Numbered from the stretch's first letter, positions 53,668 to 62,797 are shown. The stretch is DNA of 64,000 bases from Alteribacter keqinensis (GCF_003710255.1 NZ_RHIB01000001.1:1426001-1490000); one strand, 5' to 3'. Notes: generated by a model from the sequence alone, not told the origin. Numbers and translations: made by a program.

Positions 53668-53808
53668 GACTGTGTTAAAGAACATTGTAGAATACACGAC
53701 TTAGGGATCAAGTTGGCAGGCTGAGACTCCGGAGTGGGCTTTTCCCGGAGGAGTGTCGCATATTCGCTCCAATCACGTCTTTTAAAACAAAAATGCTCTT
53801 TAAAACAG
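53668..53808. repeat. Palindromic repeat of the GGCTCTGTT family between ylbC and ylbD
   Basis: Left end GACTGTGTTAAAGAACATTG; interior AGACTCCGGAGTGGGC, CCCGGAGGAGTGTCGCATATTCGCTCCAATCA; right end TTTAAAACAGC. A degraded copy. Confidence 0.7.
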
Positions 53809-53861
53809 CATACAAATAAAGCTAATTAAAAATCGCTTTGAGTAGCGGTTGCTGTTCAACA

Positions 53862-53986
53862 ACAGAGCCTGAATTAATGAGATCACTTGACTTTTTCAGT
53901 GCCCTCACGGAGCACGAGGGGGTCACCGCCGCTCCAGGAGAAATGGAGTGCGATATACACAAATCAACACCCGAGTTTAACATAGC
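53862..53986. repeat. Second degraded repeat, adjacent to 53668-53808
   Basis: Contains ACAGAGCC (an inverted tip), ACTTTTTCAGTGCC (half of the 32-nt hairpin repeat) and AAATCAACACCCGAGTTTAACATAGC (right arm). The 53597-54079 gap thus holds only repeats. Confidence 0.6.
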
Positions 53987-54079
53987 AAATTCTTAAGTGT
54001 ACCAACCTGAATTCCTGGAACAAAGAGCTCTCAGGCATCTGGTTGCTGCTTATCCGAAGTGAGCTTTTGTTCATCAATC

Positions 54080-54120
54080 AAAAAGAAGACACTTCGAGGA
54101 ATGATCTGAAGTGTCTTCTG
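54080..54120 (-). terminator. Intrinsic terminator after ylbC
   Basis: Minus-strand stem AGAAGACACTTC/GAAGTGTCTTCT with a T run. Confidence 0.9.
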
Positions 54121-54130
54121 GTTCATCAAT

Positions 54131-55303
54131 TTACCAAGGTGTCATAAAGTTCTGTGTGTAAAAGTCGCGGTGCACGCCGACTCCGAGGTGGGAAAGGTCT
54201 TCATTCATCAGGTTTACCCGGTGTCCTTCACTGTTCAGCCAGCCTTCCATAGCAGAAGCTGCATCAACATATCTTGCAGCAATATTTTCAGCTGCCCGCT
54301 GATACTGAACACCCCCGTTTGTAAGGCGTTCGCCAAGATCTCCCCGTGTTGGTGACTGGTGGGAAAAGTAGCCATTATCCCGCATGTCCTTACTGTGCCC
54401 ATAAGCAACAAGTGACGTGTCTTCATCCCAATCGAGGGGAGGCAGGCTGTGTTTTTCCCTGAAATTGTTGGTCAGATCAAAAATCTGTCTGGCCATTCCT
54501 TCTTCAACCTTCTCCCATTCCTCTTCACTAAGAGCTGGTTTCTCGGGAAGAGACCCTCTGTAAGTAAGGGAATAGGGCTGCTGCTTCACCAGTGTTTCCG
54601 CTTCAATAAAACGGATTGAAGAGAGTTCCTCTTCAAAGGTGTCAAAATACAGCTGAACCCAGACGCCATCAATTTCAACGAGTGGGTGTGACTGAATCTC
54701 CCGTGGTGAGAGCGTAAATTGAAAGTCGCCGGAAACAGCTGCTTCCCTTTCAAACGTCCACTCTTCTTCAAGCCGGTCATAGGAATCTCCAAGATTAAAC
54801 GGAGCAGTCTGGTCGTTTGGTACGTTCGTATAAATCGTAACGATACGCCCTTCTTCCACTCCTGCCTGCACATACCGGTCACTTTCATTCCATACATACC
54901 AATTATAACCATATTGGGAAGGCTCAGTACGGTCGGGTTCACCGTATTGATTAACAAGTACATCGGTATTTTCACCAATCAAATCATAAAAAGGCTCCCC
55001 CAGCGTCACCCCATTCCGGGATTGTTCTTCGTCTGGCTCCCCATGACGGTCGGCTGTCACTTCCTCAGATTCAATCTGCTCTTCTTCAGCATCTTCTTCG
55101 TGAAGCTCCTCTTCAACAGCTTCGGAGTTATTTTCAGGCACCTCTTCTTCAGGTGCATTCTCTTCGATATAGGAAGGCGTATCATCACCTACCGTGGGCA
55201 TTTCTTCAATTAAGTATTCTTCGGTTTGTTCATCCAGAAATAACATAAATGCAATAAGTCCAAGTCCGAATACAATAAAAACCAGTTTCAATATAATCCG
55301 CAT
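54131..55303 (-). CDS. ylbC: CAP-domain protein YlbC
   Basis: A 390-residue exported or membrane-anchored protein: an N-terminal hydrophobic helix (IILKLVFIVFGLGLIAFMLFL), a very acidic linker of about 75 residues, a CAP-associated domain (GVTLGEPFYDLIGENTDVLVNQYGEPDR) and a C-terminal CAP/SCP domain (LPPLDWDEDTSLVAYGHSKDMRDNGYFSHQSP, RAAENIAARY, LNSEGHRVNLMNEDLSHLGVGV). Matches B. subtilis YlbC; role unknown. The start is ATG 55303 with GAGAGGAG upstream. Confidence 0.93.
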   Translation of the reverse strand: MRIILKLVFIVFGLGLIAFMLFLDEQTEEYLIEEMPTVGDDTPSYIEENAPEEEVPENNSEAVEEELHEEDAEEEQIESEEVTADRHGEPDEEQSRNGVTLGEPFYDLIGENTDVLVNQYGEPDRTEPSQYGYNWYVWNESDRYVQAGVEEGRIVTIYTNVPNDQTAPFNLGDSYDRLEEEWTFEREAAVSGDFQFTLSPREIQSHPLVEIDGVWVQLYFDTFEEELSSIRFIEAETLVKQQPYSLTYRGSLPEKPALSEEEWEKVEEGMARQIFDLTNNFREKHSLPPLDWDEDTSLVAYGHSKDMRDNGYFSHQSPTRGDLGERLTNGGVQYQRAAENIAARYVDAASAMEGWLNSEGHRVNLMNEDLSHLGVGVHRDFYTQNFMTPW

Positions 55304-55429
55304 AGTTACTCCTCTCTGATGACCCCTTACGTTAGCTCACTTCTTTTTGTTTCCAGTTAAATCCTGCCTCAAACGTAAACCTTACAAAAAATTATACATT
55401 TTGGCAACTGTCTGTTTAAATCAGCCGGC

Positions 55430-55464
55430 AAAAAAAGAGGCTCCCTAAAAGGAACCTCTTTTTT
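55430..55464 (-). terminator. Intrinsic terminator after ylbB
   Basis: Minus-strand stem AAAAGAGGTTCC/GGAGCCTCTTTT with a T run. Confidence 0.9.
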
Positions 55465-55477
55465 GGACAGACTGATT

Positions 55478-55906
55478 TTAATGATGAGCTTCCGGTCGCT
55501 CAGAAATTTCATTCAGTGCAAAGCTTGCTTCGTCAGTCGTTGACGTGTGGGTAGCCAGGTCTCCGAGCGACACGATACCAACCAGCTTTTGTCCGTCAAC
55601 AATCGGAAGGCGGCGGATCTGTTTTTCAGCCATCATCTGAGCCGCCTGATCAACAATCATACCTGAATCAGCTGTAATGAGGTGTTCACTCATCACTTCT
55701 TTTACTTCGCAGGAGTTCGGACGTTTTTCCGCTACACCACGTAATACAATGTCACGGTCTGTAACCATGCCTAGGAGATGATCACCTTCGCACACCGGGA
55801 TAGCCCCAACATCAAGGTTCTTCATTTTCGTTGCTGCCGTGTAAAGATTATCGTCCGGTTTGCAACATTCCACTTCCGCTGTCATAACGTCTCTTAAGCT
55901 TTTCAT
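55478..55906 (-). CDS. ylbB: CBS-domain protein YlbB
   Basis: A 142-residue protein made of two CBS domains (VGAIPVCEGDHLLGMVTDRDIVLRG; QIRRLPIVDGQKLVGIVSLGDLA), which usually bind adenine nucleotides and regulate partners. The ligand and partner are unknown. It has a short His-containing tail. The start is ATG 55906 with GGAGGG upstream. Divergent from the ylbA/yugN gene. Confidence 0.93.
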   Translation of the reverse strand: MKSLRDVMTAEVECCKPDDNLYTAATKMKNLDVGAIPVCEGDHLLGMVTDRDIVLRGVAEKRPNSCEVKEVMSEHLITADSGMIVDQAAQMMAEKQIRRLPIVDGQKLVGIVSLGDLATHTSTTDEASFALNEISERPEAHH

Positions 55907-56104
55907 ACCTTTTACCCTCCATGATCAAAATGTCATACACCGTTACTTTAACCATGAAAGCTGAATTTATTTATAAAAAGGTAGTAAACCGTGTCAAATC
56001 AGTGAATTATACATTAAAAACAGGAACGTTTCGTTGCATCCGGCGCCAATTCGTAATATGATTATAAGGAATGAACTTGAGACCGCTTTTGGGAGGTAAA
56101 ACAG

Positions 56105-56461
56105 ATGAAATTTGAAGCACATGAACTGGAAGGCCTTGAAATTGAATTTCAGGCACTGGAAAACGTTATGGACCGATTAGGTTTTACGCACGTTTGGGAT
56201 TATGAGCGTGTTACCTTTGATTATAAGATTGTTGATCAAGTGCGCGATGACGTATACTATTTCCGTGTTCAGGGTTATGCCATTGAAGGTGAAATTCCTC
56301 AGCCTCACAGCATTGTGAAGATTATGAAGACATTCCTTGGCAAGCACTACTATCCACACGGTGTTGAGTATGATAACGAAGAGTTTCCAAAGCATATCGT
56401 AGAAAAGTGCAAAAAGAAAATTGCAGGTGTTCAAAAACAGCTCGCGGAAGAAGTAAACTAA
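56105..56461 (+). CDS. ylbA: YugN-like family protein (YlbA)
   Basis: A 118-residue YugN-family protein (MKFEAHELEGLEIEFQALEN, VMDRLGFTHVWDYERVTFDYKIVD, VYYFRVQGYAIEGEIPQP, LGKHYYPHGVEYDNEEFP). Function unknown. The position beside ylbB and the cta genes agrees with ylbA; yugN-type paralogues exist, so the symbol is less certain than the family. The start is ATG 56105 with GGGAGG upstream. Confidence 0.82.
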   Translation: MKFEAHELEGLEIEFQALENVMDRLGFTHVWDYERVTFDYKIVDQVRDDVYYFRVQGYAIEGEIPQPHSIVKIMKTFLGKHYYPHGVEYDNEEFPKHIVEKCKKKIAGVQKQLAEEVN

Positions 56462-56479
56462 GGTACATAAAACAAGCCG

Positions 56480-56854
56480 TTACCGAACATTACGTACGTT
56501 GCAGGACACAACACGTACATTGACTTCCTGTACAGCTACAGAAGTCATGTCGTATAAGTGATCTGCCATGTATACCTGGAGCTTTCGACACACTGAATGG
56601 ATGGGATAGCCGTCTTCGATGACGACCTCCAGAGTGATCGAAAGCTTTTCTTTTTCTTCACCGCCGCAAAACCGGAGTTTAACCGATGATAAGGAATCTT
56701 TTAACCTCTGGTCCTCATTCACTAATCGTAAAAAAGGGTTTGTGGATGTCCATTCCTTAAAAAGATGGTACACGTACTGTCTGAGAGCTTTAATGGAAAT
56801 GGATACATCTCCTTTAGACTTTTCGTGCGAGAGGATATGCACGTTTTTTTTCAT
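56480..56854 (-). CDS. Small Asp23/Gls24-like protein (divergent)
   Basis: A 124-residue protein on the minus strand between ylbA and ytvI, converging on ylbA. The second half (KLSITLEVVIEDGYPIHSVCRKL, QVYMADHLYDMTSVAVQEVNVRVV) follows the pattern of the Asp23/Gls24 alkaline-shock family, in which VQEVNVRV is typical. The N-terminal part differs. The ribosome-binding site GGAAGGAG and a normal start support it. Function not known; envelope stress is the family theme. Confidence 0.65.
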   Translation of the reverse strand: MKKNVHILSHEKSKGDVSISIKALRQYVYHLFKEWTSTNPFLRLVNEDQRLKDSLSSVKLRFCGGEEKEKLSITLEVVIEDGYPIHSVCRKLQVYMADHLYDMTSVAVQEVNVRVVSCNVRNVR

Positions 56855-56951
56855 GAAAACACTCCTTCCTGTTTTTGAATTACGACTGTCAATGACCAGG
56901 CTTTCAGTCTATAATGAGGTAGAGAGTTAAGAGCCGGAAAGGGGTTTACTG

Positions 56952-58010
56952 GTGACACTGAAAAACTATAAAAAGTACGTTTACATTGGTATCGGAATAC
57001 TGGTTGCAGCCCTTTTTTTCTACTTCATTATGCCGGTATCAATACCTCTGATCCTAGCGCTTGTAACGGCTCTGTTTTTAACACCGGCCGTCACCGCTTT
57101 AAGTACCCGGACCCGCCTGAAGCGTAGTATATCTGTGTTTGCGGTCTTTATGATATTTTTATGTATTATCAGTTTGTCCACATACATCCTAACAACAAAG
57201 GCCGTTACCCAGGTGAACCAGTTTGTTGAAAGTCTTCCCCATACGGTCAATGAGATAGCCTTTGCATGGAACGGCTTTCTGGATAACCTGAACGAACAGC
57301 TTGGTGAAATATCCCCGGACCTTGTAAGGGAGCTTGACAGACAGGTTACCTATACGCTCGGGAACTTTCGGACGTATTTTGAAGATATCAACTTTGTGAA
57401 TCATGTAACCAATTTTGTGATTAAAATACCGTCATACCTTGTTTCACTGATCGTATATTTAATTGCGCTTTACTTGTTTTTACTGGAACTGCCGCGTCTT
57501 AAGAAAAAAATGTTCTCCTATATGACTGAAAAGACGCAGGAAAAAGTCCGCTTTATGAGTTCCCGTCTATCCTATGTCATCTTCGGCTTTTTCAAGGCAC
57601 AGTTTCTGGTTAGTATCATTATCTTTATTGTCACCTTTATCGGGCTTCTGTTTATAGCACCTGAAGTTGCCTTAATCATGTCCATCATCATCTGGATCAT
57701 TGATTTTATCCCGATTATCGGATCGATTGCAGTACTTGCTCCATGGGCCTTGTATCACTTAATTGCAGGAAATACTGTTCTAGCAGTTAAGCTGCTTATT
57801 CTGGCCGCCGTACTCCTGATTATCAGGCGTACAGTGGAACCTAAGGTTATGGGACATCATATCGGGCTTTCTCCCCTTGCGACCCTGATTTCCCTCTATA
57901 TCGGACTTCAGCTTATTGGAATCCTTGGTTTTATTCTCGGTCCACTTGTCGTTATTCTGTTTACGAGTGCTAAAGAAGCCGGGATCATAAAATTTAATTT
58001 CAAAGTGTAA
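56952..58010 (+). CDS. AI-2E/YtvI-family sporulation integral membrane protein
   Basis: A 352-residue polytopic membrane protein of the AI-2E transporter/YtvI superfamily, with eight hydrophobic segments and the family blocks FMSSRLSYVIFGFFKAQFLVS, IIWIIDFIPIIGSIAVLAPWALYHLIAGN, RRTVEPKVMGHHIGLSPLATLISLYIG and LGFILGPLVVIL. YtvI-like members are common in spore formers; the transported molecule is unknown. The start is GTG 56952 with AAAGGGG upstream. Terminator at 58011-58054. Confidence 0.85.
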   Translation: MTLKNYKKYVYIGIGILVAALFFYFIMPVSIPLILALVTALFLTPAVTALSTRTRLKRSISVFAVFMIFLCIISLSTYILTTKAVTQVNQFVESLPHTVNEIAFAWNGFLDNLNEQLGEISPDLVRELDRQVTYTLGNFRTYFEDINFVNHVTNFVIKIPSYLVSLIVYLIALYLFLLELPRLKKKMFSYMTEKTQEKVRFMSSRLSYVIFGFFKAQFLVSIIIFIVTFIGLLFIAPEVALIMSIIIWIIDFIPIIGSIAVLAPWALYHLIAGNTVLAVKLLILAAVLLIIRRTVEPKVMGHHIGLSPLATLISLYIGLQLIGILGFILGPLVVILFTSAKEAGIIKFNFKV

Positions 58011-58054
58011 AACCGTTCGCCCCTTCCTGCCGGGAAGGAAACGAACGGTTTTTT
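58011..58054 (+). terminator. Intrinsic terminator after the YtvI-like gene
   Basis: Stem AAACCGTTCG/CGAACGGTTT, with a T run on the plus strand. Confidence 0.88.
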
Positions 58055-58162
58055 AGTACGCATCGCTTTAATTGTATTTTGAATGTAAACTTTGGTGCTT
58101 CTATGCAGAGTTTTGAGGCATTTAAAGGAATACGTCAGATATCGCCACTCCTCCTTGGTTTG

Positions 58163-58228
58163 GAGCCGGTGTTACCCCGCGGAAAGGGAGTGTAATCAGC
58201 CTAAATCACCACCGTGTTTAACAAAGCC
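58163..58228. repeat. Half copy of the GGCTCTGTT repeat family
   Basis: Right arm only: CCCCGCGGAAAGGGAGTGTAATCAG-type sequence, written in part, ending GTGTTTAACAAAGCC. Confidence 0.65.
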
Positions 58229-58232
58229 TGCC

Positions 58233-58270
58233 AAAAAAACCGGCAGTCCCCTAAGGAACTGCCGGTTTTT
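58233..58270 (-). terminator. Intrinsic terminator after the CtaM-like gene
   Basis: Minus-strand stem AAAACCGGCAGTTCC/GGGACTGCCGGTTTT with a T run. Confidence 0.92.
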
Positions 58271-58271
58271 A

Positions 58272-58730
58272 TTAAATGCCCAGAATAGCGCGCCACACAT
58301 TGGTAGTTTCACCAGGCGGGAAAATAACGTAAAGAAGCAGATACACCATTACACCGGAGCTTGCCGAGATAAACCAGACAACGGATGTCACAGGACCAAG
58401 ACGTCTGTGGACACTGATCTTGTTTTTATAGCCTGTAACAAGCGTCCAGATTCCCATTGCTGCAGCTACAGTTGCAAGGACAATGTGGAACAGGAGAAAG
58501 ATTGTATAATAGATCCGGATATCGTCAGGTCCGCCGAAAGCGGTGCTGCCGATAAAGAATGTTTTGGACAAGTACGTTATAAAGAAAACAACAGCTAATA
58601 CAGCCGCCCAGAACATGGCCTTTTTATGTGCTTCAATTTTACGCTTGGCTACAAGATACCAGCCCATGGCAACAAACAATGCACTTGCTGCAATAAAGAT
58701 TGTACTTACAAAAGGTAAAAAGGTATCCAC
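58272..58730 (-). CDS. DUF420/CtaM-like membrane protein of cytochrome oxidase assembly
   Basis: A 152-residue membrane protein with four hydrophobic segments (PFVSTIFIAASALFVAMGWYLV, FWAAVLAVVFFITYLSKTFF, TIFLLFHIVLATVAAAMGIWTLV, VVWFISASSGVMVYLLLYVIFP) and conserved His-containing turns (AHKKAMFWAA, KISVHRRLGPVTSVVW). This is the DUF420 family, which includes staphylococcal CtaM, needed for some haem-copper oxidases, and B. subtilis YozB. It sits downstream of ctaF, where ctaG is expected. The start is GTG 58730. Confidence 0.87.
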   Translation of the reverse strand: MDTFLPFVSTIFIAASALFVAMGWYLVAKRKIEAHKKAMFWAAVLAVVFFITYLSKTFFIGSTAFGGPDDIRIYYTIFLLFHIVLATVAAAMGIWTLVTGYKNKISVHRRLGPVTSVVWFISASSGVMVYLLLYVIFPPGETTNVWRAILGI

Positions 58731-58843
58731 CGTTTACCCACCCTTCTCATTCTTCAATTACCTCTATCATATCGAATTTTGACGAATAGCCCCAATGCTT
58801 ATTGTGACAAATTCATGACAGATTAAAACCGAAAAATGTTCAT

Positions 58844-58880
58844 AAACAAGGAGCCCGGCTTGAAGCAGGGCTCCTTGTTT
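58844..58880 (-). terminator. Intrinsic terminator after ctaF
   Basis: Minus-strand stem AACAAGGAGCCC/GGGCTCCTTGTT with a short T-rich tail. Confidence 0.8.
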
Positions 58881-58893
58881 TAAAGTTAATCAT

Positions 58894-59244
58894 TTAGTAC
58901 TTTGTAACACCAATTAAAAGCATCAGTGTAGCTACTGTTAATGCGGCTACGAAAAATCCTGTCCAAAGCATGATGTTGGTCCAGCCGTTGCCTCTTTCAT
59001 TTAAGTGCATGAAATAGTAAAGCTGCATAACTACCTGAACCCCTGCGATGATTAAAATGAACGGAATCGCAAAACGGTTAGGAATGGTGTCACTTGCCAC
59101 TGTCAGAAAGGCAATGGAAGTTAAAAAGATCATAAACACAAATGAAATAATTTGCTGTTTTCCTTCTCTGGCCAGTTGGCGTTCCGCTTTTTTTGAAGGT
59201 TTTCCTTTAAGCGGTGCGCTCGGATCAGTTACATGTGGATCCAT
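58894..59244 (-). CDS. ctaF: Cytochrome c oxidase subunit IVB
   Basis: A small 116-residue subunit of caa3 oxidase with three hydrophobic segments (QIISFVFMIFLTSIAFLTVAS, FAIPFILIIAGVQVVMQLYYFMHLNERG, WTNIMLWTGFFVAALTVATLMLL). It is COX4_pro-like, with a charged N-terminus (KKAERQLAREGKQQ). The start is ATG 59244. It follows ctaE by 15 bases in the cta operon. Confidence 0.93.
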   Translation of the reverse strand: MDPHVTDPSAPLKGKPSKKAERQLAREGKQQIISFVFMIFLTSIAFLTVASDTIPNRFAIPFILIIAGVQVVMQLYYFMHLNERGNGWTNIMLWTGFFVAALTVATLMLLIGVTKY

Positions 59245-59259
59245 TTTTTATTAACCCCC

Positions 59260-59871
59260 TTAAACTCCCATCAAGTATACGACGGTGAAGATGAATACCC
59301 ATACGACATCGATAAAGTGCCAGTACAGGGATGCTACGTAGAATTTTGGTGCGTTTGTAAGCGTGACACCGGCTTTTCTGTAGCGGATTAACAAAGTTGA
59401 AATCCAGAGAATACCAAAGAGTACGTGACCACCGTGTGTACCTACAAGAGTGTAGAATGATGATGCAAAGGCACTCGTTGTAAATCCGAGACCGTAGTTG
59501 ACATATACAACAAACTCATAAATCTCAAAACCAAGGAAACATACTCCTAGGAAAACTGTTGCCCACATCCAGATAATAAGGCCTTTAAAGTTTCCTTTTT
59601 TCATATTGATCATAGCAAACACACTTGTCAGTGAGCTTGTTAAGAGAAGCATTGTCATAATAAACACAAGGTCAAGGTGGAAAAGGTCAGCGGAGGTCGG
59701 GCCGTCCGCTACACCATTTCTAAGACCAAGATACGTTCCGAATAAACTTGCGAACAGAACCGTCTCTCCACCGAGGAAAAACCAGAATCCAAGAAACTTG
59801 TTTTTACCTTCGAGTGTTGCTTTTTCCGGATGTGAAGGAAGGGTTTGCTCATGTTTTACTGTTTCAGCCAT
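59260..59871 (-). CDS. ctaE: Cytochrome c oxidase subunit III
   Basis: A 203-residue COX3 subunit with five hydrophobic segments: FWFFLGGETVLFASLFGTYLG, DLVFIMTMLLLTSSLTSVFAM, IIWMWATVFLGVCFLGFEIYEF, GTHGGHVLFGILWISTLLI and YWHFIDVVWVFIFTVVYLMG. HGGHVLFG and WHFIDVVW are hallmarks. It lies 2 bases from ctaD. Confidence 0.96.
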   Translation of the reverse strand: MAETVKHEQTLPSHPEKATLEGKNKFLGFWFFLGGETVLFASLFGTYLGLRNGVADGPTSADLFHLDLVFIMTMLLLTSSLTSVFAMINMKKGNFKGLIIWMWATVFLGVCFLGFEIYEFVVYVNYGLGFTTSAFASSFYTLVGTHGGHVLFGILWISTLLIRYRKAGVTLTNAPKFYVASLYWHFIDVVWVFIFTVVYLMGV

Positions 59872-59873
59872 AA

Positions 59874-61700
59874 TTACCCAACCCCCTCTTCTTTCTTAAT
59901 ATCTTCTTTATGAATATGGTAACCATGATCTTCCTTGATGGAACGGATGAACATGGCCCCAAGTGTAATACCGAGACCGATTACTGTCACCGGAATTACG
60001 TGATAAATAAGTCCGAATGCTGCAATAAACAGACCAAGACTCATAAAGATCGGCAGGATTGAGCCATTAGGCATGTGAATATCATCAAGTGGTTCAGCAG
60101 CCTTCAGCTTACCGTTACCGTGCATCTTTTCGTACCATAGTGCGTCAAGCTCACGAACAAGCGGAGTCTGGGCAAAGTTGTACTCAGGAGTCGGTGTAGG
60201 AATACCCCACTCAAGTGTACGGCCATCCCAAGGATCTGCTTCTGATTTATTCTTCACAGAGACAACAACGTTTACCAGGAATAGAATAAACGCCACACTC
60301 ATCAGGATTGCCCCTACTGAACTTACAAAGTTCAAGCTGTCAAGTCCCTGACCCGGAAGGTAGGAAGCCACTCGACGAGGCATACCCATCAGACCAACAA
60401 AGTGCTGTACGAAGAACGTTAAGTGGAATCCGAAAAGGAATAACCAGAAGAACCACTTTCCGAGTGTTTCGTTCAGCTTATAACCGAACATTCTTGGCCA
60501 CCAGTAGAATGCACCGGCGAAAAGACCAAGTACTACCCCACCGATAATAACGTAGTGGAAGTGGGCAACTACGAAGTACGTGTCATGGAACTGGTAGTTA
60601 GCTGCACTTGTTGCAAGCATAACACCGGTTACCCCACCCATTACGAATGATGGGATGAAACCTATTGCGAAAAGATTCGCAGTTGTAAACTGGATACGTC
60701 CGCCCCACAGGGTGAAGAGCCAGTTAAAGATCTTAATACCTGTTGGTACGGCAATGGCCATTGTTGCTACTGCGAAGATCGCGTTGGCAACAGGGCCGAT
60801 ACCCACTGTAAACATGTGGTGAGCCCAAACCATGAATCCAAGGAAACCGATGATCAGTGTAGCGAATACCATCGCAGAGTAACCGAACAGACGCTTCTTG
60901 GAGAACGTAGCCAGAATTTCAGAGAAAATACCGAATGCCGGCAAAATTAAGATATATACTTCCGGGTGTCCGAAGATCCAGAATAAGTGCTGCCAGATAA
61001 CAACGTTACCGCCAAAATCAACTGCGAAGTACGTTGCACCGAACAGACGCTCAAGCATTAGAAGTAAAAGACCAACTGTAAGTGCCGGGAAGGCAAAAAG
61101 GATAAGGGCAGATGCAACAAAGCTGCTCCATGTAAACAGAGGCATACGCATCATGCTCATTCCCGGAGCACGCATGTTGATGATCGTTACAAGGAAGTTA
61201 ATCCCTGAAATTAATGTACCAAGACCACTAATCTGAAGACCGAGTACATAGTAATCAATACCAGTGCCGGAGTATTCACTTGAAAGTGGTACGTAAGCGG
61301 TCCAGCCGGCATCAGGTGCGCCGCCCAGGAACCAGCTCAGGTTAATTAAGATTCCCCCGAACAGGAACAACCAGAAACCAAGGGAGTTCAGAAACGGGAA
61401 GGCAACGTCCCGGGCTCCAATCTGGAGCGGAACGATATAGTTCATAAATCCGAATAAAAGCGGCATAGCAGCCAGGAAGATCATGGTTGTACCATGCATC
61501 GTCAGTAGTTCGTTAAATGTTTGTGCTGAAACAAATCCAAGATTTGGGAACATTAGCTGAATACGCATTAGTATTGCTTCAAGCCCACCAAGGGCGAAGA
61601 AGAAACCGCCGGAAACCAAGTAAAGAATACCGATCTTTTTATGGTCAACGGTAGTCAGCCAATCCCAAAGCACGCTTTTTTGTGCTTTTGCATTTGACAC
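59874..61700 (-). CDS. ctaD: Cytochrome c oxidase subunit I
   Basis: The haem-copper catalytic subunit, with twelve or more transmembrane segments in 608 residues. Ligands and channels are visible: TMHGTTMIFLAAMP (haem a His), IFGHPEVYILILPAFG (Cu-B His-Tyr crosslink), WAHHMFTVGI (Cu-B His pair) and VVAHFHYVIIGG (haem a3 and haem a His). Cytoplasmic C-terminal extension ends in EDHGYHIHKEDIKKEEG. The start is GTG 61700 with AAGGGGG upstream. Confidence 0.98.
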   Translation of the reverse strand: MSNAKAQKSVLWDWLTTVDHKKIGILYLVSGGFFFALGGLEAILMRIQLMFPNLGFVSAQTFNELLTMHGTTMIFLAAMPLLFGFMNYIVPLQIGARDVAFPFLNSLGFWLFLFGGILINLSWFLGGAPDAGWTAYVPLSSEYSGTGIDYYVLGLQISGLGTLISGINFLVTIINMRAPGMSMMRMPLFTWSSFVASALILFAFPALTVGLLLLMLERLFGATYFAVDFGGNVVIWQHLFWIFGHPEVYILILPAFGIFSEILATFSKKRLFGYSAMVFATLIIGFLGFMVWAHHMFTVGIGPVANAIFAVATMAIAVPTGIKIFNWLFTLWGGRIQFTTANLFAIGFIPSFVMGGVTGVMLATSAANYQFHDTYFVVAHFHYVIIGGVVLGLFAGAFYWWPRMFGYKLNETLGKWFFWLFLFGFHLTFFVQHFVGLMGMPRRVASYLPGQGLDSLNFVSSVGAILMSVAFILFLVNVVVSVKNKSEADPWDGRTLEWGIPTPTPEYNFAQTPLVRELDALWYEKMHGNGKLKAAEPLDDIHMPNGSILPIFMSLGLFIAAFGLIYHVIPVTVIGLGITLGAMFIRSIKEDHGYHIHKEDIKKEEGVG

Positions 61701-61727
61701 GTTGTTTACCCCCTTAAACTGTGGACA

Positions 61728-62750
61728 TTATTCGTCGTCTAGTACTTTTAATGAGTTGAGATATTCAATAAGAGAATCCATTTCATCATCATCAAGCTGA
61801 TCGAACCCTGGCATTAAGTTACCTGGTTTTTGTTCTTCAGGATGACGAATCCATGCTTCAAGACTCTCGTCGTCGTACTCCATGAATCCTGCAATAACTG
61901 TACGTTCACCAAAGTTGGTAAGGTCTGGTCCCCCTTGTGGGTTTCCGCCTTCTCCGCCAACTGCGTGACAGGCAAGACAGTTTTGCTCAAATACTTCACG
62001 GCCTTCAGCTGCAACTTCTTCTGTAGGCTCGATAAGTTCAGAATCAGGCTCGGCCATTCCCTGTGCCCACTCATCAAATGTATCAGGATCAACGGCCACA
62101 ACTTTAAAGTCCATCAGCCAGTGAGCTTCACCGCAGAGTTCTGTACATTTACCGAAGTAAACGCCTTCCTCCGGGGCTTCAATCCACATGTCATTTGTAA
62201 TTCCAGGCACATTATCCTGCTTACCCGCAAGAGCCGGAATCCAGAATGAGTGGATAACATCAGATGCTTCAAGGTTAAAGACAATACGGGTATCCGTTGG
62301 GATGTAAAGATCCTGACCTGCAGTGATTTCAAGGTCCGGGTACTCAAACTCCCACCAGAACTGGTGTCCTGTAACGTTGACAACTAGTGTATCATCATCC
62401 GTTTCTGTATCAGCCAGTGTAAACGTATCCATGACGTTCGGTACAGCAAGGATGATTAATAAAAGAATAGGAATAGCAGTCCAGATAATTTCTAGATTTT
62501 TGTTACCTTCAACCTGCTCTGGAATATGATTGTCACCTGGTTTTTCTCTGAAGCGGATTAGTACAAAGACATAAATTGCCGCTACGACCACGATGACAAA
62601 GACCATAATTAACAAGCTGAGTCCGATTAAAGAATGTTGCATGTCTGCTACAGGACCCCGCGGATCCAACGCAGTCAGGTTTTGTTTTCCACATCCGGCT
62701 AAAAACAGCAGAATGAAAGAAAATGGAAGCACTCGCCACAAGTTCTTCAT
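61728..62750 (-). CDS. ctaC: Cytochrome c oxidase subunit II with fused cytochrome c domain
   Basis: A lipoprotein subunit of caa3 oxidase, 340 residues: signal with lipobox LFLAGC, two transmembrane helices, the Cu-A domain (HSFWIPALAGKQDN; CTELCGEAHWLMDF with the Cu-A Cys, His and Met ligands) and a C-terminal haem c domain (NCLACHAVGGEGG; axial Met in GNLMPGFDQ). The fused cytochrome c marks the caa3 type, which accepts electrons from cytochrome c. The start is ATG 62750 with GAGGGG upstream. Confidence 0.98.
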   Translation of the reverse strand: MKNLWRVLPFSFILLFLAGCGKQNLTALDPRGPVADMQHSLIGLSLLIMVFVIVVVAAIYVFVLIRFREKPGDNHIPEQVEGNKNLEIIWTAIPILLLIILAVPNVMDTFTLADTETDDDTLVVNVTGHQFWWEFEYPDLEITAGQDLYIPTDTRIVFNLEASDVIHSFWIPALAGKQDNVPGITNDMWIEAPEEGVYFGKCTELCGEAHWLMDFKVVAVDPDTFDEWAQGMAEPDSELIEPTEEVAAEGREVFEQNCLACHAVGGEGGNPQGGPDLTNFGERTVIAGFMEYDDESLEAWIRHPEEQKPGNLMPGFDQLDDDEMDSLIEYLNSLKVLDDE

Positions 62751-62797
62751 CGCGTCATAAACCCCTCTTTCTCTGTTTACTTAGTTCTTAAGAATTT

